64,000 bases of DNA from Gautieria morchelliformis. Taxonomy: Eukaryota; Basidiomycota; Agaricomycetes; Gomphales; Gomphaceae. The notes beneath the pieces were generated by a model. The model worked only from the letters and a program-made list of their open reading frames with translations. It searched no databases and was not told where the DNA came from. The position numbers and the translations under genes are program-made. Positions 1-10,096 of this stretch are shown in pieces; the first letter of the stretch is position 1; each line of letters opens with the position of its first letter. The stretch spans positions 62,001 through 126,000 of the forward strand of contig WHVA01000263.1 of the NCBI GenBank assembly GCA_015179125.1, written 5' to 3'.

Positions 1-492
1 TGGATTAAGAAGACGATGGGGTTAATGATGAACCATCATGCCGGGTGGATGGTATCAATCGTATTTGATGGTGTGCCTGCCGGCGAATGATGCGAGCAGC
101 GAATAGCCGTTCGGCGAAATGCAAGGAAGGGCGAACAGAGGTGACATAGGGGAGGAGAGGTCGAGGTGGAGGGCGAAGCCGAGCAAACACTGAGGAGGAG
201 TAGCGAAAGGGAAAATGGGGATACCAAGGTGCAGGAAATACATAGGTCATGACAATCCGATTGTCAGAACACCATCGGAAGAGGGTCGAGCGGAGGATGT
301 GATAGGCCCAACAATGACTGCTAAGTTAGTCCGAAGACGTCGGTCGCTTGTTGACGGCATACCCATGGTCATTGGTGCGAACAGCGAGAATTGGTTGCCG
401 AACATGACAATGGCGATCGGAACGAACACGGAGATGGAGTGACAAATGGTAGGACAGAGCACCTGAATATGAGAAATAAACACGTCGTGACA
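1..492. repeat. LTR-type repeat, TGTCA family, 3' part cut by window edge
   Basis: This stretch matches 62240-62731 almost throughout, including the blocks around GGCGAATGATGCGAGCAGCG and GGCGAAATGCAAGGAAGG. It ends in CGTCGTGACA, as the full copy ends in CGTCATGACA. The full copy at 60766-62731 has TGTCA/TGACA ends and a 5-bp target duplication, so this is read as the last ~490 bp of the same LTR. The next five bases, TCACG (493-497), would be the target duplication, but the other side is outside the window. It interrupts a LINE ORF1. No coding content is supported. Confidence 0.75.
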
Positions 493-1463
493 TCACGCTC
501 GATCCGGGCGTATTCGCCGAGCGCTTCAGGTGTGTGGCTGACCAGGACGTACTCGACGATTACTGACACTGACCTGTCTTTGATGACAGTCGACATGCTG
601 AACTTCTGTAAGAATTCTTGCTTGCGCATTTGGATGCAACTGGCGGCTTCGGGTGTCTGCAGATTGAACACCACTCCTCGGTTCGCCAATTTCTTGGCTC
701 CTACGAACTTTGGCTCCTCCCCTTCCTCCAGCGTACCCATGTGCTCCATCGCCTTGTTGGCTTTGGTGACGAGCTCTTGTTCTGATAGCTCCTCCAGCAG
801 GTTGGTGTCGACACTGGGGTCCTTGTTGATAAGTATCTGGCAGCTCCTCGCCTTGGCTCTGGTGAGTGTGTTTGGGTGTGCCAGCGGCACCGTGCCCCTC
901 AATGCTGCGGCGTAGGTTATGCCTGTCGCCGTTCCCATCTCTCCCCTGCTCCATGCCCCCAACTCAATGGCATCCGTCGCCGCATCTGCTGCTCTGATTG
1001 TGTCGAAAGCGGCTTCTCTGAGCACGTCCGTCACCGCATCTGCCTTTCATACGATAGGGTCGACCTTTTTCTCAATGTATCTCATGACCTGCTCCCCCAG
1101 ACTCTTCGCTGACATGTCCATCATCAATATCGCTACCGCCCATGCGCCCTCATTCAAGGCCTTTCCTGTTGCGCTGTGGGCAAGGCAGAGCAGGGTGTTG
1201 CTCAGGCTCGCTTGGGAGATCGGGTCGTCCTTCGCCACGTATTGGTTCTTGTCAAGGAAGTTGCCTGCTTGGTCCCTGTTCCGTACTGATGAGTTCGCGT
1301 TATCTATTAGCTCACCTCATTTCCTGGTCTGCTCCCCTTGCTGCGCCGTCCCCGTCCTCATTCTCCCCAGGTGTGAGGTTCCTGGCGGTTGGCCTTCTGC
1401 ATTCGTCAGCACAGCCATTTTGTCTGCTTCCTGTTTGGAGAGCTTTCTGACTGTATTTGGCAT
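493..1463 (-). pseudogene. LINE ORF1 (gag-like) 5' fragment, non-functional
   Basis: Read on the minus strand from an ATG at 1461-1463, the translation resembles the nucleic-acid-binding ORF1 of the larger LINE at 53-60 kb. It shares the 'YAAAL' segment, the (R)xxQILI(N/D)KxPS segment and the following SExxxxxKANxAxExM segment. At least two in-frame TGA codons break it, near 1315 and at about 1047. The fragment stops at about 497 where the LTR at 1-492 begins, so the zinc-knuckle half is missing. It is a related but different subfamily from the LINE at 53-60 kb, since identity is clearly partial. Confidence 0.7.
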
Positions 1464-1624
1464 GGCAGTGAGCTATGCTATCTACTGTCAGGTGTTGGGA
1501 GTGCGTAGTTGTGAGAATTTTTAGTTTTTGGTGGTGGTGATAAGCATGAGAAAGTTCTCCTCCTGATTAGTTACTTGCCGCATATGTCATATCCGACTTC
1601 CACTTACATCAGAACATGCTTAGT
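1464..1624. other. Short spacer, possible LINE 5' region
   Basis: This lies upstream of the ORF1 fragment and could be LINE 5' untranslated sequence. I see no gene or recognisable signal in it. Confidence 0.3.
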
Positions 1625-1895
1625 AGTTCAACATTACATGTTGCTTCAGCTAAAACCCCCTCATGTATGCACTTTATTCTGCAATCAGATAATCAACTTC
1701 AATACATGATCCCCTTTGCACTATCTCCTGTTCTTAGCACAGTGAGTAGTTGCAAGATCTCTGTCTCTCTGCTCTCCGACCTCTGCCTCTCCACCTTCCA
1801 CCTTCTGACTTAGGTTCTGACTTTCAACTTTGATTGATTCTTGAACCCTTCTCTACCTTGACCTTTTCCAACTTCTGATCTGAAATACTTGGACA
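1625..1895 (-). repeat. Decayed LTR fragment, reverse orientation
   Basis: The reverse complement follows the middle of the solo LTR at 62950-63610: the segments GCTGTGCTAAGAACAGGAG, GATTATCTGATTGCAGAAT and CATACATGAGGGGGTTTTA are all recognisable. It lacks both termini and has internal deletions. It meets an oppositely oriented relative at about 1895, so the two form an imperfect inverted pair. Confidence 0.6.
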
Positions 1896-2633
1896 ATAGG
1901 ATCAATCTAAGTCAAGGGTTGGAAATCAAGTCAGAGGTCAGAGGTTGGAAGACAGAGGTCCAGAGGGAGAGAGATAGAGATCTTGCAAGTACTCGCTGTG
2001 CTAAGAACAGGAGACGATGCAAGGGAGTCAAGTATCAAACTTGATTATCCGATTGTGGAAACAGAGAGCATACATGACTGGTTTTTATACAAAGAGCTGG
2101 AACAATAAGTAAGGAGGCAAGAGTAAGCAATTTCAGTGCAAGCAGAAGTAACCATAACAAACGGAGTAAGTAACTAATGCAGAACAAGAGAACTACAAGA
2201 GGGGTGCTGTAAGACAGTGACACTGTCTAGTTACAGTTGTGGTTCACACAAGCGCCCACAAGCGCCCACAAGGTGAACAGTTATTGTTCTTTCCCTTTGT
2301 TCTAGTTACACTATATAAGTAGCTAGTGATGTTGGGTAGATAGAGAAGAAATGGGACCCCACTCTTAACACAGGACAGCTACAAAGCTCACAGTGCAGGA
2401 TAGAGTCAAGAACAATAGGCAAAAGAACAAGGGGAATGTAAGTCTAATGGACATCAGAACAAATGGGACGCCTGATGTTCCAGACTTGGTGTCTTGCTGT
2501 GCTAAGGGTCGAGTACGGAGGCCCAATGAATAGAGTCATAAAGGGGTGTAGAAGGAACAATGGGAGGAGAGGGTCAAGTGTGGCAGATGTGGTGCAGAGG
2601 TGGTGGAGTTGGTTGAGCGGAATGGTCATAACA
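1896..2633 (+). repeat. Decayed LTR, same superfamily, forward orientation
   Basis: This shares CGCTGTGCTAAGAACAGGAG, the following AGTCAAGTATC segment and TTTTATACAAAGAGCTG with the solo LTRs at 43094 and 62950. It ends in GGTCATAACA, compared with GGTCGTAACA in the solo LTRs. Extra sequence in the middle, around 2209-2430 and including the short direct repeat CAAGCGCCCA at about 2250, is absent from the other copies. The 5' end is diverged. Confidence 0.6.
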
Positions 2634-3392
2634 ACTACTTATACCTTTCAGCGAGTCTGAACTTTAACAATGGTGCATGTCTGTGTTGTGTATATAGTTC
2701 TCTATCTGACTTTGGATCCCCCTTCACCAGTTCGCCACTGCAGTGTAGAGCATCTGCATAGGTTGCCCTTATAGGAAGCAGAAATGTAAGTGGAGTGAGC
2801 AGAACTCAGAACTGGGTCAGAACTGGAGAAGGGGACATCCCTGACACATGGTCAATGACGACCGGTTTCTGATTCCTGCTTTTCATATATAAGCCCCCAA
2901 AAATGTACACTACCCTCAGCTCTGATATCAAGTTAGATTACTCATGATCCTAAGTCCTTTGTCTGAACCTCATCTCAAACTAACTCAGCTTCAGCCAAAC
3001 TTCCATTCCAAGGCAGAATGCTGAGTGGGCACAACCTACAAAGTTGAAGCCAAGCCCTCCAACCCAAATCTCAGTCTCAGCCCATGTCTCAGGCCAAGTC
3101 TATATGCACGACACACTGTCTTAACACCATAATAAGAAGTATAACAAAATATGCATTATTACACATTGCCATATGGGCAATGTGGGTGATTACATTACTT
3201 ACAGATTTAGAGTACATAGCCCATAACCTTGTGGATATAGGTGATGGATATTGGACAAGAATTGTTATTGAGACGGAAAAAGTCTCAGAAAAATATAGAT
3301 GAATCAGAGATTGGTACATGTAACCTAAGTGTAACCAGACAGCGACTAGTCGGTTGAGCGACTGTTATTGTAACACATTGATAGATTGATAG
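2634..3392. other. Intergenic, no supported gene
   Basis: No conserved coding sequence is visible. A stretch around 2760-2845 ends in GGGGACATCCCTGACA, which resembles the end of the Gypsy G2 LTR (GTGTCCCCTGACA), so part may be an old LTR. The remainder is low-complexity intergenic DNA up to the methyltransferase stop codon. Confidence 0.4.
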
Positions 3393-4345
3393 TCAAACAC
3401 TGCATTTGACGAGACGTCCCATCTGATGCCACAACAGATACTCCTTGTCTTCTCCTTCGAGACCCCAGATCCCACGGCGGTCTTCGTCACCATTTATAGC
3501 CGGTGACGTTTCCCAAACATTCTCCAATCTCAGAATATAATCATCCGTCGGCCGATCAAGGACGCAACCGCCAAAGCAGATCTGTATGTTATTGGCGATG
3601 ATGATCTGTCAGTGAAAGAGGCATACGGCCGGAGACAAAACCAAGCATTAGAGCAAGAGCGTTCGGCTTACCTTCCAAATTGGTGACCAGAACCACTGCC
3701 AGAATCGAACGTCCGGCCTCTTGCTTGCGACATGCTCAAAGAAAATAAACTGACCTCCATCTTTGAGTACTTTGTCCGCTAAGGTTTTAATCGTGCGCTC
3801 TGGCTCAGGAATTGAGCAGAGAGTCAGAACAGACACGATAGTGTCAACTCGGTTCTGTCCACCGATCGCCAATGCAATCGACTCCCAGTCTTCAGCACCG
3901 CAGGCAAGAATCAAAAGGGTTTGAGACTCCTCGGAAAATCCGACATGGGCGGCAGCTTCCCTGATATGCGGGTGCATAAGAACATTGGGCTCAAGGGCCA
4001 CGTATTTTCTCACGCGACTCGGTGAAAGGTAAAGCGCAGTGTGTCCCAGTCCTGTGAAAGAGTTCATGTGGTCATAAGGCAAAGCTGATTAAGCATACCT
4101 GCGCCGATTTCAAGCACGATGCCTTTCGCGTATGGGGTTATAAGGTTTGACTTCACCTCAGTAGTATCGGAATTTAACCCAGGACCGAAAAGTGTCCAGA
4201 CATGGTAGAAAAAGAGCCGCGAAAGCGCACGAGGGCGGAAGATCAGTGTTGGAGACTTTATGATTGCCATTAGCGTTGGTCTGACCGCCTGTTGTATCGA
4301 GAGGCGGAGATCGGTAACAATGGCAATGATTTTGGAGAACTTCAT
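3393..4345 (-). CDS. METTL7-like SAM-dependent methyltransferase, copy 1
   Basis: Three exons, 4345-4099, 4051-3672 and 3605-3393, give 279 residues. The introns (4052-4098, 47 nt; 3606-3671, 66 nt) have GT...AG ends and restore frame exactly. The first intron splits SAM-binding motif I, which reads LEIGAGLGHTALYL across the junction near residues 76-89. Downstream are an acidic strand (YVALEPN), a VDTIVSVLTLCSIPEPE strand and a DGGQFIFFEHV segment, the order expected of the class I fold and typical of METTL7-type proteins (LCSV...GG.FYF.EHV). The hydrophobic N-terminus (residues ~1-55) could anchor it to a membrane. The substrate is unknown; methylation of a thiol, hydroxyl or lipid-like small molecule is possible. 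It is intact, despite the repeats around it. Confidence 0.85.
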
Positions 4346-4600
4346 CCTGGCAGATATATTGCTGGATGACGGAAGTGAAAGAAAAGAACAGGTGTATTTG
4401 CTACTGTTGATATACTGTACAGTAGCAGACTACCCAGGAGCGATATCTACCTAATGTATCGAGGTATTTTATGGGCAACTGTGTGCGATATGCTAGATTC
4501 TGTGACGACGTCACAGGCTCACAGCGTCTAAGTAATACCCACGCTGTCGATCAAAAAGAAATGACGCGGTAGAGAAAACTCGGTCGTCCTCCCGCCAAGC
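4346..4600. promoter_or_regulatory. Upstream region of methyltransferase copy 1
   Basis: This is the 5' flank of copy 1 up to the Copia A target duplication (CAAGC, 4596-4600). It diverges from the 5' flank of copy 2 immediately beyond the start codon, so the duplication did not include a shared promoter. No specific control site is recognised. Confidence 0.3.
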
Positions 4601-4766
4601 TATTACGCGCAGGACTGAGTTCGAAGGGAAAACTGATTAGATTACTATCTATTCGGTGAGTACCTAGCATTACGCACCTGAGTTCGAAGGGAAAACTGAT
4701 AGGGTTTCCCTTCGAACTCAGACTACCATATTGGGTGACTGCGTCACGTGATCTCGCGCGAGTAGC
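4601..4766 (-). repeat. Copia A 3' LTR
   Basis: This matches 8677-8850 base for base except for a 2-bp indel (GATAGGGTTT against GATAGTTT) and the missing outer TGTTACTCGCG segment. It contains the repeated block GAGTTCGAAGGGAAAACTGA twice and an inverted copy (TTTCCCTTCGAACTC), so it can fold. A purine tract (minus-strand CAGGGGG) abuts its inner end. Confidence 0.9.
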
Positions 4767-4784
4767 CCCCTGACGCGGTCAACG

Positions 4785-6395
4785 TCAGAAGAGTCCCATA
4801 GTGCGTCTATGTCGTTCGACCAACTCGCGAGGTAACGCTTTGGTCAGTAGGTCCGCCGGCATACTGTTCGTAGGTATGTAACCGATCTGGATGACTTTAT
4901 GAGCGACCTTTTCTCGCAGCCAGAAGTACCGGATATTCAGGTGCTTCATGCGTCCATGATGCTCGGGATTTTTGGCAACAGATAGAGCAGATTGATTATC
5001 AATGAATAGGTGAGATGGTCCTTCAACCCTTGAATCAAGCTCATCCAATAAGCTTCGCAACCAGACGATTTCGGTCCCTGCCAGGACTGATGCGACGAAC
5101 TCGGCCTCGGTTGTGGATAAGGTGACTATGTTCTGCAACTTGCTGGCCCAGCTGACGGCTCCGGTCCCGACCTTTGTGAGGAACCCAGAGGTTGATCGAC
5201 CGTTGTCGGGATTTCCTCCGTGATCAGTGTCGGTCCATGTCTGGAACGATTTGATTGATGGATCGGGTGCGTAGGTGAGTGCTAGATCGATCGTCCCTTT
5301 CAGGTAGCGTAGGAGGTGTTTCACCGCTGTCCAATGCGCCGGACCTGGATTTGAGTTGAATCGTGCGAGGCGTCCGACGGCGTAGGCAATGTCAGGACGA
5401 GTCGCGATGGCTAAATAATTCAGCGCTCCGACTGCATTTAGGTAGGGCACATCCCTCATTTCCTCTATCTCCTCTGGTGTTGATGGTCCCATGGCAGCGC
5501 TCAAACTCGGACCTGGGGCCATAGGTGTGAATACGGGTCGACAATCCGACATCTGGAACCGATCGAGGAGTTCTTGAATGTACTGCTTTTGTGAGAGTCT
5601 TAATGTCCTCTGTGAGCGATTGTATTCTACCTCTACTCCCAGTAACGACGTTGTCGGGCCCAGATCCTTCAATTTGAAGATTTCGCCTAGTTTGTTTTTG
5701 ACCTGATCTAGTTCCTGCTTGGAGTTTGATACCAGAGTCGAATCATCGACAAAAACAGGTATGACGATCTTGGTGGTGTTGCTCAACCAGATGTAGACAC
5801 TTGGCGCAGATTGGAGATGCTTGAATCCCATACTCTCTAACGCAGTCCCAAGCCGTTCGTACCATAACCTTCCACTATGCTTTAATCCATACAGTCCTCT
5901 CTTCAGCTTGCATACCCAGTCTGATCCCCCTTGATGGTAGCCTTCCAGTTGCTGCATGTATATTGTTGCGTCATCGGCGAGTACTCCATTTAGGTAAGCG
6001 TTCGATATGTCTATTGACTCGATATGTGCTCCCTGTAGTGCTCCCTGAGCTAATATTGTGCGCAGGGCTGCCCATCGTGTGGTAGGAGCGAAGACTTTGT
6101 CATAATCGATGCCTGGTCGTTGGGTATATCCCTTCGCTACCAGGTGGCTCTTGTATTTATCTAGAGAGCCGTCCGAATGGAGCTTGATTCGGAAGACCCA
6201 CCGAGAGCCAATGGCTTTCTCTCCAGGAGGTAATTTCATTAATTCCCATGTCCCATTGTCTAGGAGGGCTTGGATCTCTGCGTCCGTCGAGCCCCCCCAT
6301 ATTGGCGCGTCGGAGTGTTGCATTGCTTCAGCGAACGTCTTGGGAATGTGGCCATCTTTTATTGTTGCATTCAGTGCTGCTCTGATGATACCCAT
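4785..6395 (-). pseudogene. Copia A reverse transcriptase-RNase H segment
   Basis: An open frame of 536 codons encodes the Copia RT: the NGTWELMKLPPGEKAIGSRW entry, the IESIDISNAYLNG palm segment and a VFVDDSTLV catalytic motif (usually YVDD). RNase H follows with TDTDHGGNPDNGRSTSG and STTEAEFVA. It ends with the usual C-terminal tail just before the 3' LTR. The upstream join to integrase is interrupted (6396-6840), so it is not expressed as one Gag-Pol unless spliced. Confidence 0.85.
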
Positions 6396-6840
6396 GGTTC
6401 AGTTGTTAGCAACTTGGGGTTATGGCAGGGAAGGTTTGGTAGAGTTCTTAGAAAGCTAGAATCAAATTCACTACATGATTTTCAGTCAACATGCTATGAA
6501 AATATAAAGAATACTACTCGCCTCTCTCAGTGAATTTATTGTCACTGAGAGAGGAGTACTATCCTGTCTCAGAAGGCATATACGTGCACCCGGCCCTTTA
6601 GCGCCCAAGAGCTCGTGTGTCGAAGTCATTTCAAACTCCGCTGGGTGCAGCCGCTTGTGAAAATAGAGATAACAAAATGAAATGGAAAGGTAGGGAGTGA
6701 CTGGAAAATTTCGAAAATGATCAGAGAAGTGAATGCATGGTACAAGAACAATGTGAGAAGAGATTGAAACACCATACAATAAATCGAACATATTATGCTT
6801 GATTTTGGTGCAGGAGCATAAATACACCCAACATCAGTAA
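6396..6840 (-). other. Non-homologous spacer between Copia A integrase and RT
   Basis: About 0.4 kb here does not resemble Copia coding sequence. It has a palindrome at 6521-6554: arms CCTCTCTCAGTGA and TCACTGAGAGAGG around an 8-nt loop. It could be a small insertion, an intron-like segment or an imported non-coding piece. No target duplication was recognised. Confidence 0.45.
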
Positions 6841-8170
6841 TATTGTTAGCCGTGGTAAGACCTGGGAATTCAGATTCATCAAAGATGACGTCTCGAGATA
6901 TGATGGTGCGTTTTGTGATGGGGTCCAAGCAGCGCCAACCCTTATAACCATCCTCGAAGCCGAGGTAAATGCATTTGCGAGATCTGGGTTGCAGTCCAGC
7001 TCTTTCGTCCTTTTGCACATGGACATAGGCAGTGCAGCCAAAGGTACGCAGCATTCCAAGGTTTGGTTTGTGGCCAAACCAGGCCTCGTAGGGAGTTTTG
7101 TCTATGAGCGCAGAGGTTGGAGTGGCATTGACGATTCGAACCAATAATTTTAGGGCATCTCCCCACATCAACGCTGGTAGATGGGCTTGCTGTAGTAGTG
7201 CGATCGTTCCTTCCATGAAGGTCCGATTCGTCCATTCTGAGATGCCGTTCTGCTGCGGTGTGCCCTTCATAGTATGTTCATGAAGTATACCACGGTGCTG
7301 GAAATGTTGGTCCCACTTATGACCAATATACTCCCCGCCTTTGTCGTCCCTAAAACGCTTCACTCTCAAGTTTAATTGATTTTCTGCCAGTGCTTCAAAG
7401 GCCCGGTAGGCATCAAATGCCTCATCCTTCGTCTTCAGGAGATAAATGGTCCTGTACCTCGTGCAGTCGTCTGTGAAAGTAATCCAGTATCGGTGTCCTG
7501 ATGGTGTGCAGACTGGGAGAGGCCCATGGACGTCTGAGACAACAAGGTCGAGTGGGCTGGATGCGCGGTTGGTGCTTTTTGGGAAGGGGTTGCGGTGTTG
7601 CTTTGCAGCAATACATGGTTCACAGATATGAGGAACAGTCCCATTTGAGTTTACCTGTATCCCGTCGACCATGTTATTTTCTAGGAGCTTCTCCAGCCGC
7701 GCCTGTCCAATGTGCGCGAGTCGTCTGTGGAGTAATGGTCGGTCTACTATTTGTGAAGAGATGGCAAGTGCGAGTTCTTGATTTGGGACTGTGTTCCCAG
7801 TCAAGAAACTGGTCCCGTTTCGTACGGTGGCACAGAAGCGCAATTTATTGCCTTGGATAAACGATATGTGATCCTTCACGATGCAGACGGTGAAACTGTG
7901 GTGTGTGGTAAGGTGGAGGACTGCGAGTAAGTTTTTCTGGAGTGTGGGCACGTGTAGAACTTTCAAGAACAAAATGTCTTGTGTTGGCTTCCCATCGATC
8001 ATGGGGGAAAACAATACTTGCCCCCACCCGGCTGAGTACACTACCTCGTTTGTTGCTAGTCTGATGGGTACTCTGTAGTACTCATAATTCCGCAGCCAAT
8101 GACAATGAGGAGTCATGTGGCTGGTCGCTCCTGTGTCCGTGTTCCAGCACAGATCGGCGTCTCCGTTGAT
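6841..8170 (-). pseudogene. Copia A protease and integrase segment
   Basis: On the minus strand a WNTDTGATSHMTPH aspartic-protease site lies near 8150. It is followed by the GAG-pre-integrase zinc region (LLHRRLAHIGQ ... CEPCIAAKQ) and the integrase core with acidic residues in VVSDVHGPL, RDDKGGEY and PQQNGISEW. A C-terminal segment (RKCIYLGFEDGYKGWR) ends at about 6850. The frame continues past the conserved part into the unrelated spacer. Confidence 0.85.
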
Positions 8171-8251
8171 TGATGATGAAGGCGAAGGTCGTAGGTTCGC
8201 ATTCCCAGCGAGTTCCTCTGTGATATCGCCCGATGTACTTTTCTTCTGTTT

Positions 8252-8632
8252 TCATGGTGCGGATAGCCTCTCTGCAAGTGGCGCAAAGGATCCTCGTCGC
8301 TTCAGGTTTCTGTTTCCTGTAGCGATAGTATTTCCATCCAGATTCTTGCTTTTCAGCCTTTTCCACATTTCGATGGGATTTTCCATGGTGTTCTCGACGT
8401 GGACGTATTGTGTCGGAGTTAGGGATTCGAGTATGGTGCCGGCGGCCTCCTCCCTCTTCAGGATCCATTTTTCCGCTTCTCTCGCGTCCATCGGTCTTTT
8501 GAGATCTTCGATGACTATTCGCCATGCGCCTATTTTCATGAGCTTCTCCTGCATTTCAGTTGCCCAGACATCGTAGTTCGTGCCTGTGAGTCTGACGCTT
8601 TTCGCGCGACCTTCAGCCTCTGATTTGGACAT
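8252..8632 (-). pseudogene. Copia A Gag, N-terminal part
   Basis: The ATG at 8632 opens a Copia Gag of the UBN2/DUF4219 type: LTGTNYDVWATEMQEKL, then IEDLKRP and MENPIEMWKRLKS. The frame is lost around 8252, before any zinc knuckle. The start is chosen because it is the first ATG inside the 5' LTR and fits family Gag starts. Confidence 0.7.
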
Positions 8633-8676
8633 GCTGAGTTCTTTTCCTTCGATTATAGCGCGGGGTCCATAACCTA

Positions 8677-8850
8677 TTACGCGCAGGACTGAGTTCGAAG
8701 GGAAAACTGATTAGATTACTATCTATTCGGTGAGTACCTAGCATTACGCACCTGAGTTCGAAGGGAAAACTGATAGTTTCCCTTCGAACTCAGACTACCA
8801 TATTGGGTGACTGCGTCACGTGATCTCGCGCGAGTAGCACGCGAGTAACA
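8677..8850 (-). repeat. Copia A 5' LTR
   Basis: This 174-bp LTR begins TGTTACTCGCG and ends CGCGTAATA on the minus strand. The inner edge is followed by GGTTATGGACCCCGC, nearly the same as the sequence inside the Copia B 5' LTR, which suggests a shared primer-binding site. The target duplication CAAGC follows at 8851-8855. Confidence 0.9.
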
Positions 8851-8879
8851 CAAGCAGGCAGGCTGCAGCGGCTTGCCAC

Positions 8880-9134
8880 ATGTCTGAGAATTGGGCTGCC
8901 AGGGTTCGTTGCTTTCCTGTGAAATCCATAAATGCTGGACTGAGCGGCGGGCCTTCTCACGCCAGTGACGCCATCAAGTTGATCGATTACACCAAGTTCA
9001 CCACATGGCTGAAACGTGGCGCAGAAGCCCAAGGCAAAGTTCAGATCTCAGAGACTTGTACACTGGCGCTCGCGTCGCTACGATTGGTGCATGTAAGTAA
9101 CCAGATGATGATCGGGACTACAGTAATCAGTTGA
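8880..9134 (+). CDS. Hypothetical short ORF between Copia A and methyltransferase copy 2
   Basis: An 84-codon frame opens just outside the Copia A target duplication and converges on the methyltransferase gene. The central part (DAIKLIDYTKFTTWLKRGAE) has an amphipathic, coding-like look, but I recognise no family. Its last ~50 bp match the 3' flank of copy 1 (GATTGGT.CATGTAA), so this end belongs to the duplicated unit. It may be the last exon of a gene broken by the Copia insertion, or chance. Confidence 0.2.
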   Translation: MSENWAARVRCFPVKSINAGLSGGPSHASDAIKLIDYTKFTTWLKRGAEAQGKVQISETCTLALASLRLVHVSNQMMIGTTVIS

Positions 9135-9143
9135 GTGCTGTAG

Positions 9144-10096
9144 TCAAATGCTGCATTTGATCAGACGCCCCATTTGATGCCAAAACAGATGCTCCTTGTC
9201 TTCTCCTTCGAGACCCCAGATCCCACGGCGGTCTTCGTCATCATTTATAGCTGGTGACGTTTCCCAGATATTCTCCAGTTTCTGAATATAATCATCCGTC
9301 GGCCGATCAAGGACGCAGCCATCAAAGCAGATCTGTATGTTATTGGCAATGATGATCTGTCAGTGAAAGAGGCATACGACCGGAGACAAAACCAAGCAGT
9401 ACAGTAAAAGCCTTCGGCTTACCTTCCAAATTGGTGACCAGAACCACTGCCAGAATCGAACGTCCGGCCTCTTGCTTGCGACATGCTCATAGAAAATAAA
9501 CTGACCTCCATCTTTGAGTACTTTGTCCGCTAAGGCTTTAATCGTGCGCTCTGGCTCAGGAACTGAGCAGAGAGTAAGCACAGACACGATAGTGTCAACT
9601 CGGTTCTGTCCACCGATCGCCAATGCAATCGACTCCCAGTCTTCAGCACCGCAAGCAAGAATCAAAAGGGTTTGAGACTCCTCGGAAAATCCGACATGGG
9701 CGGCAGCTTCCCTGATATGCGGGTGCATAAGAACATTGGGCTCAAGGGCCACGTATTTTCTCACGCGACTCGGTGAAAGGTAAAGCGCAGTGTGTCCCAG
9801 TCCTGTGAAAGAGTTCATGTGGTCATAAGGCAAAGCTGATTAAGCATACCTGCGCCGATATCAAGCACGACGCCTTTCGCGTATGGGGTTATAAGGTTTG
9901 ATTTCACCTCATTACCATTGGCATTTATCCCGGGACCGAAAAGTGTCCAGACATGGTAGAAAAAGAGCCGCGACAGCGCACGAGGGCGGAAGATCAGTGT
10001 TGGAGACTTTATGATTGCCATTAGCGTTGGTCTGACCGCCTGCTGTATCGAGAGGCGGAGATCGGTAACAATGGCGACGATATTGGAGAACTTCAT
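9144..10096 (-). CDS. METTL7-like SAM-dependent methyltransferase, copy 2
   Basis: The exon structure is the same as copy 1, shifted by exactly 5,751 bp: exons 10096-9850, 9802-9423 and 9356-9144, introns 9803-9849 and 9357-9422, 279 residues. The proteins differ at roughly 21 positions, mostly conservative (LDIGAG for LEIGAG, LCSVPEP for LCSIPEP). Changes cluster in the variable GLNSDTTEV/GINANGNEV loop. All splice signals and the frame are kept in both copies, which argues that both were, at least until recently, under selection. Methyltransferase motifs are as in copy 1, and the substrate is equally unknown. Confidence 0.85.

Larger units (their letters stand above)
4601..8850 (-). mobile_element. 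Ty1/Copia LTR retrotransposon A
   Basis: The element is bounded by two near-identical LTRs and by a 5-bp target duplication, CAAGC at 4596-4600 and 8851-8855. In element orientation (minus strand) the order is 5' LTR, GGTTATGG motif (probable primer-binding site), Gag, protease, integrase, reverse transcriptase, RNase H, purine tract, 3' LTR; integrase before RT defines Copia. The LTRs begin TGTTAC and end GTAATA, so the termini are TG...TA. The two LTRs differ by a 2-bp indel and by loss of about 11 bp at the start of the 3' LTR, which implies a recent insertion. The coding region is nevertheless not one continuous frame. Confidence 0.93.

Noticed and set aside
391..1524. Plus-strand frames over the LINE ORF1 fragment
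   Set aside because: They are antisense shadows; the minus-strand translation matches a known LINE ORF1 arrangement and the plus-strand one matches nothing.
2251..2275. CRISPR-like or satellite array at CAAGCGCCCA repeats
   Set aside because: Only two or three 10-bp units occur; this is a minor direct repeat in an LTR relic.
4601..4766. C-to-T mutation (RIP) as the cause of the ATA ends of the Copia LTRs
   Set aside because: Both LTRs of A, both of B and the one LTR of C share the ending, so it is a family feature.
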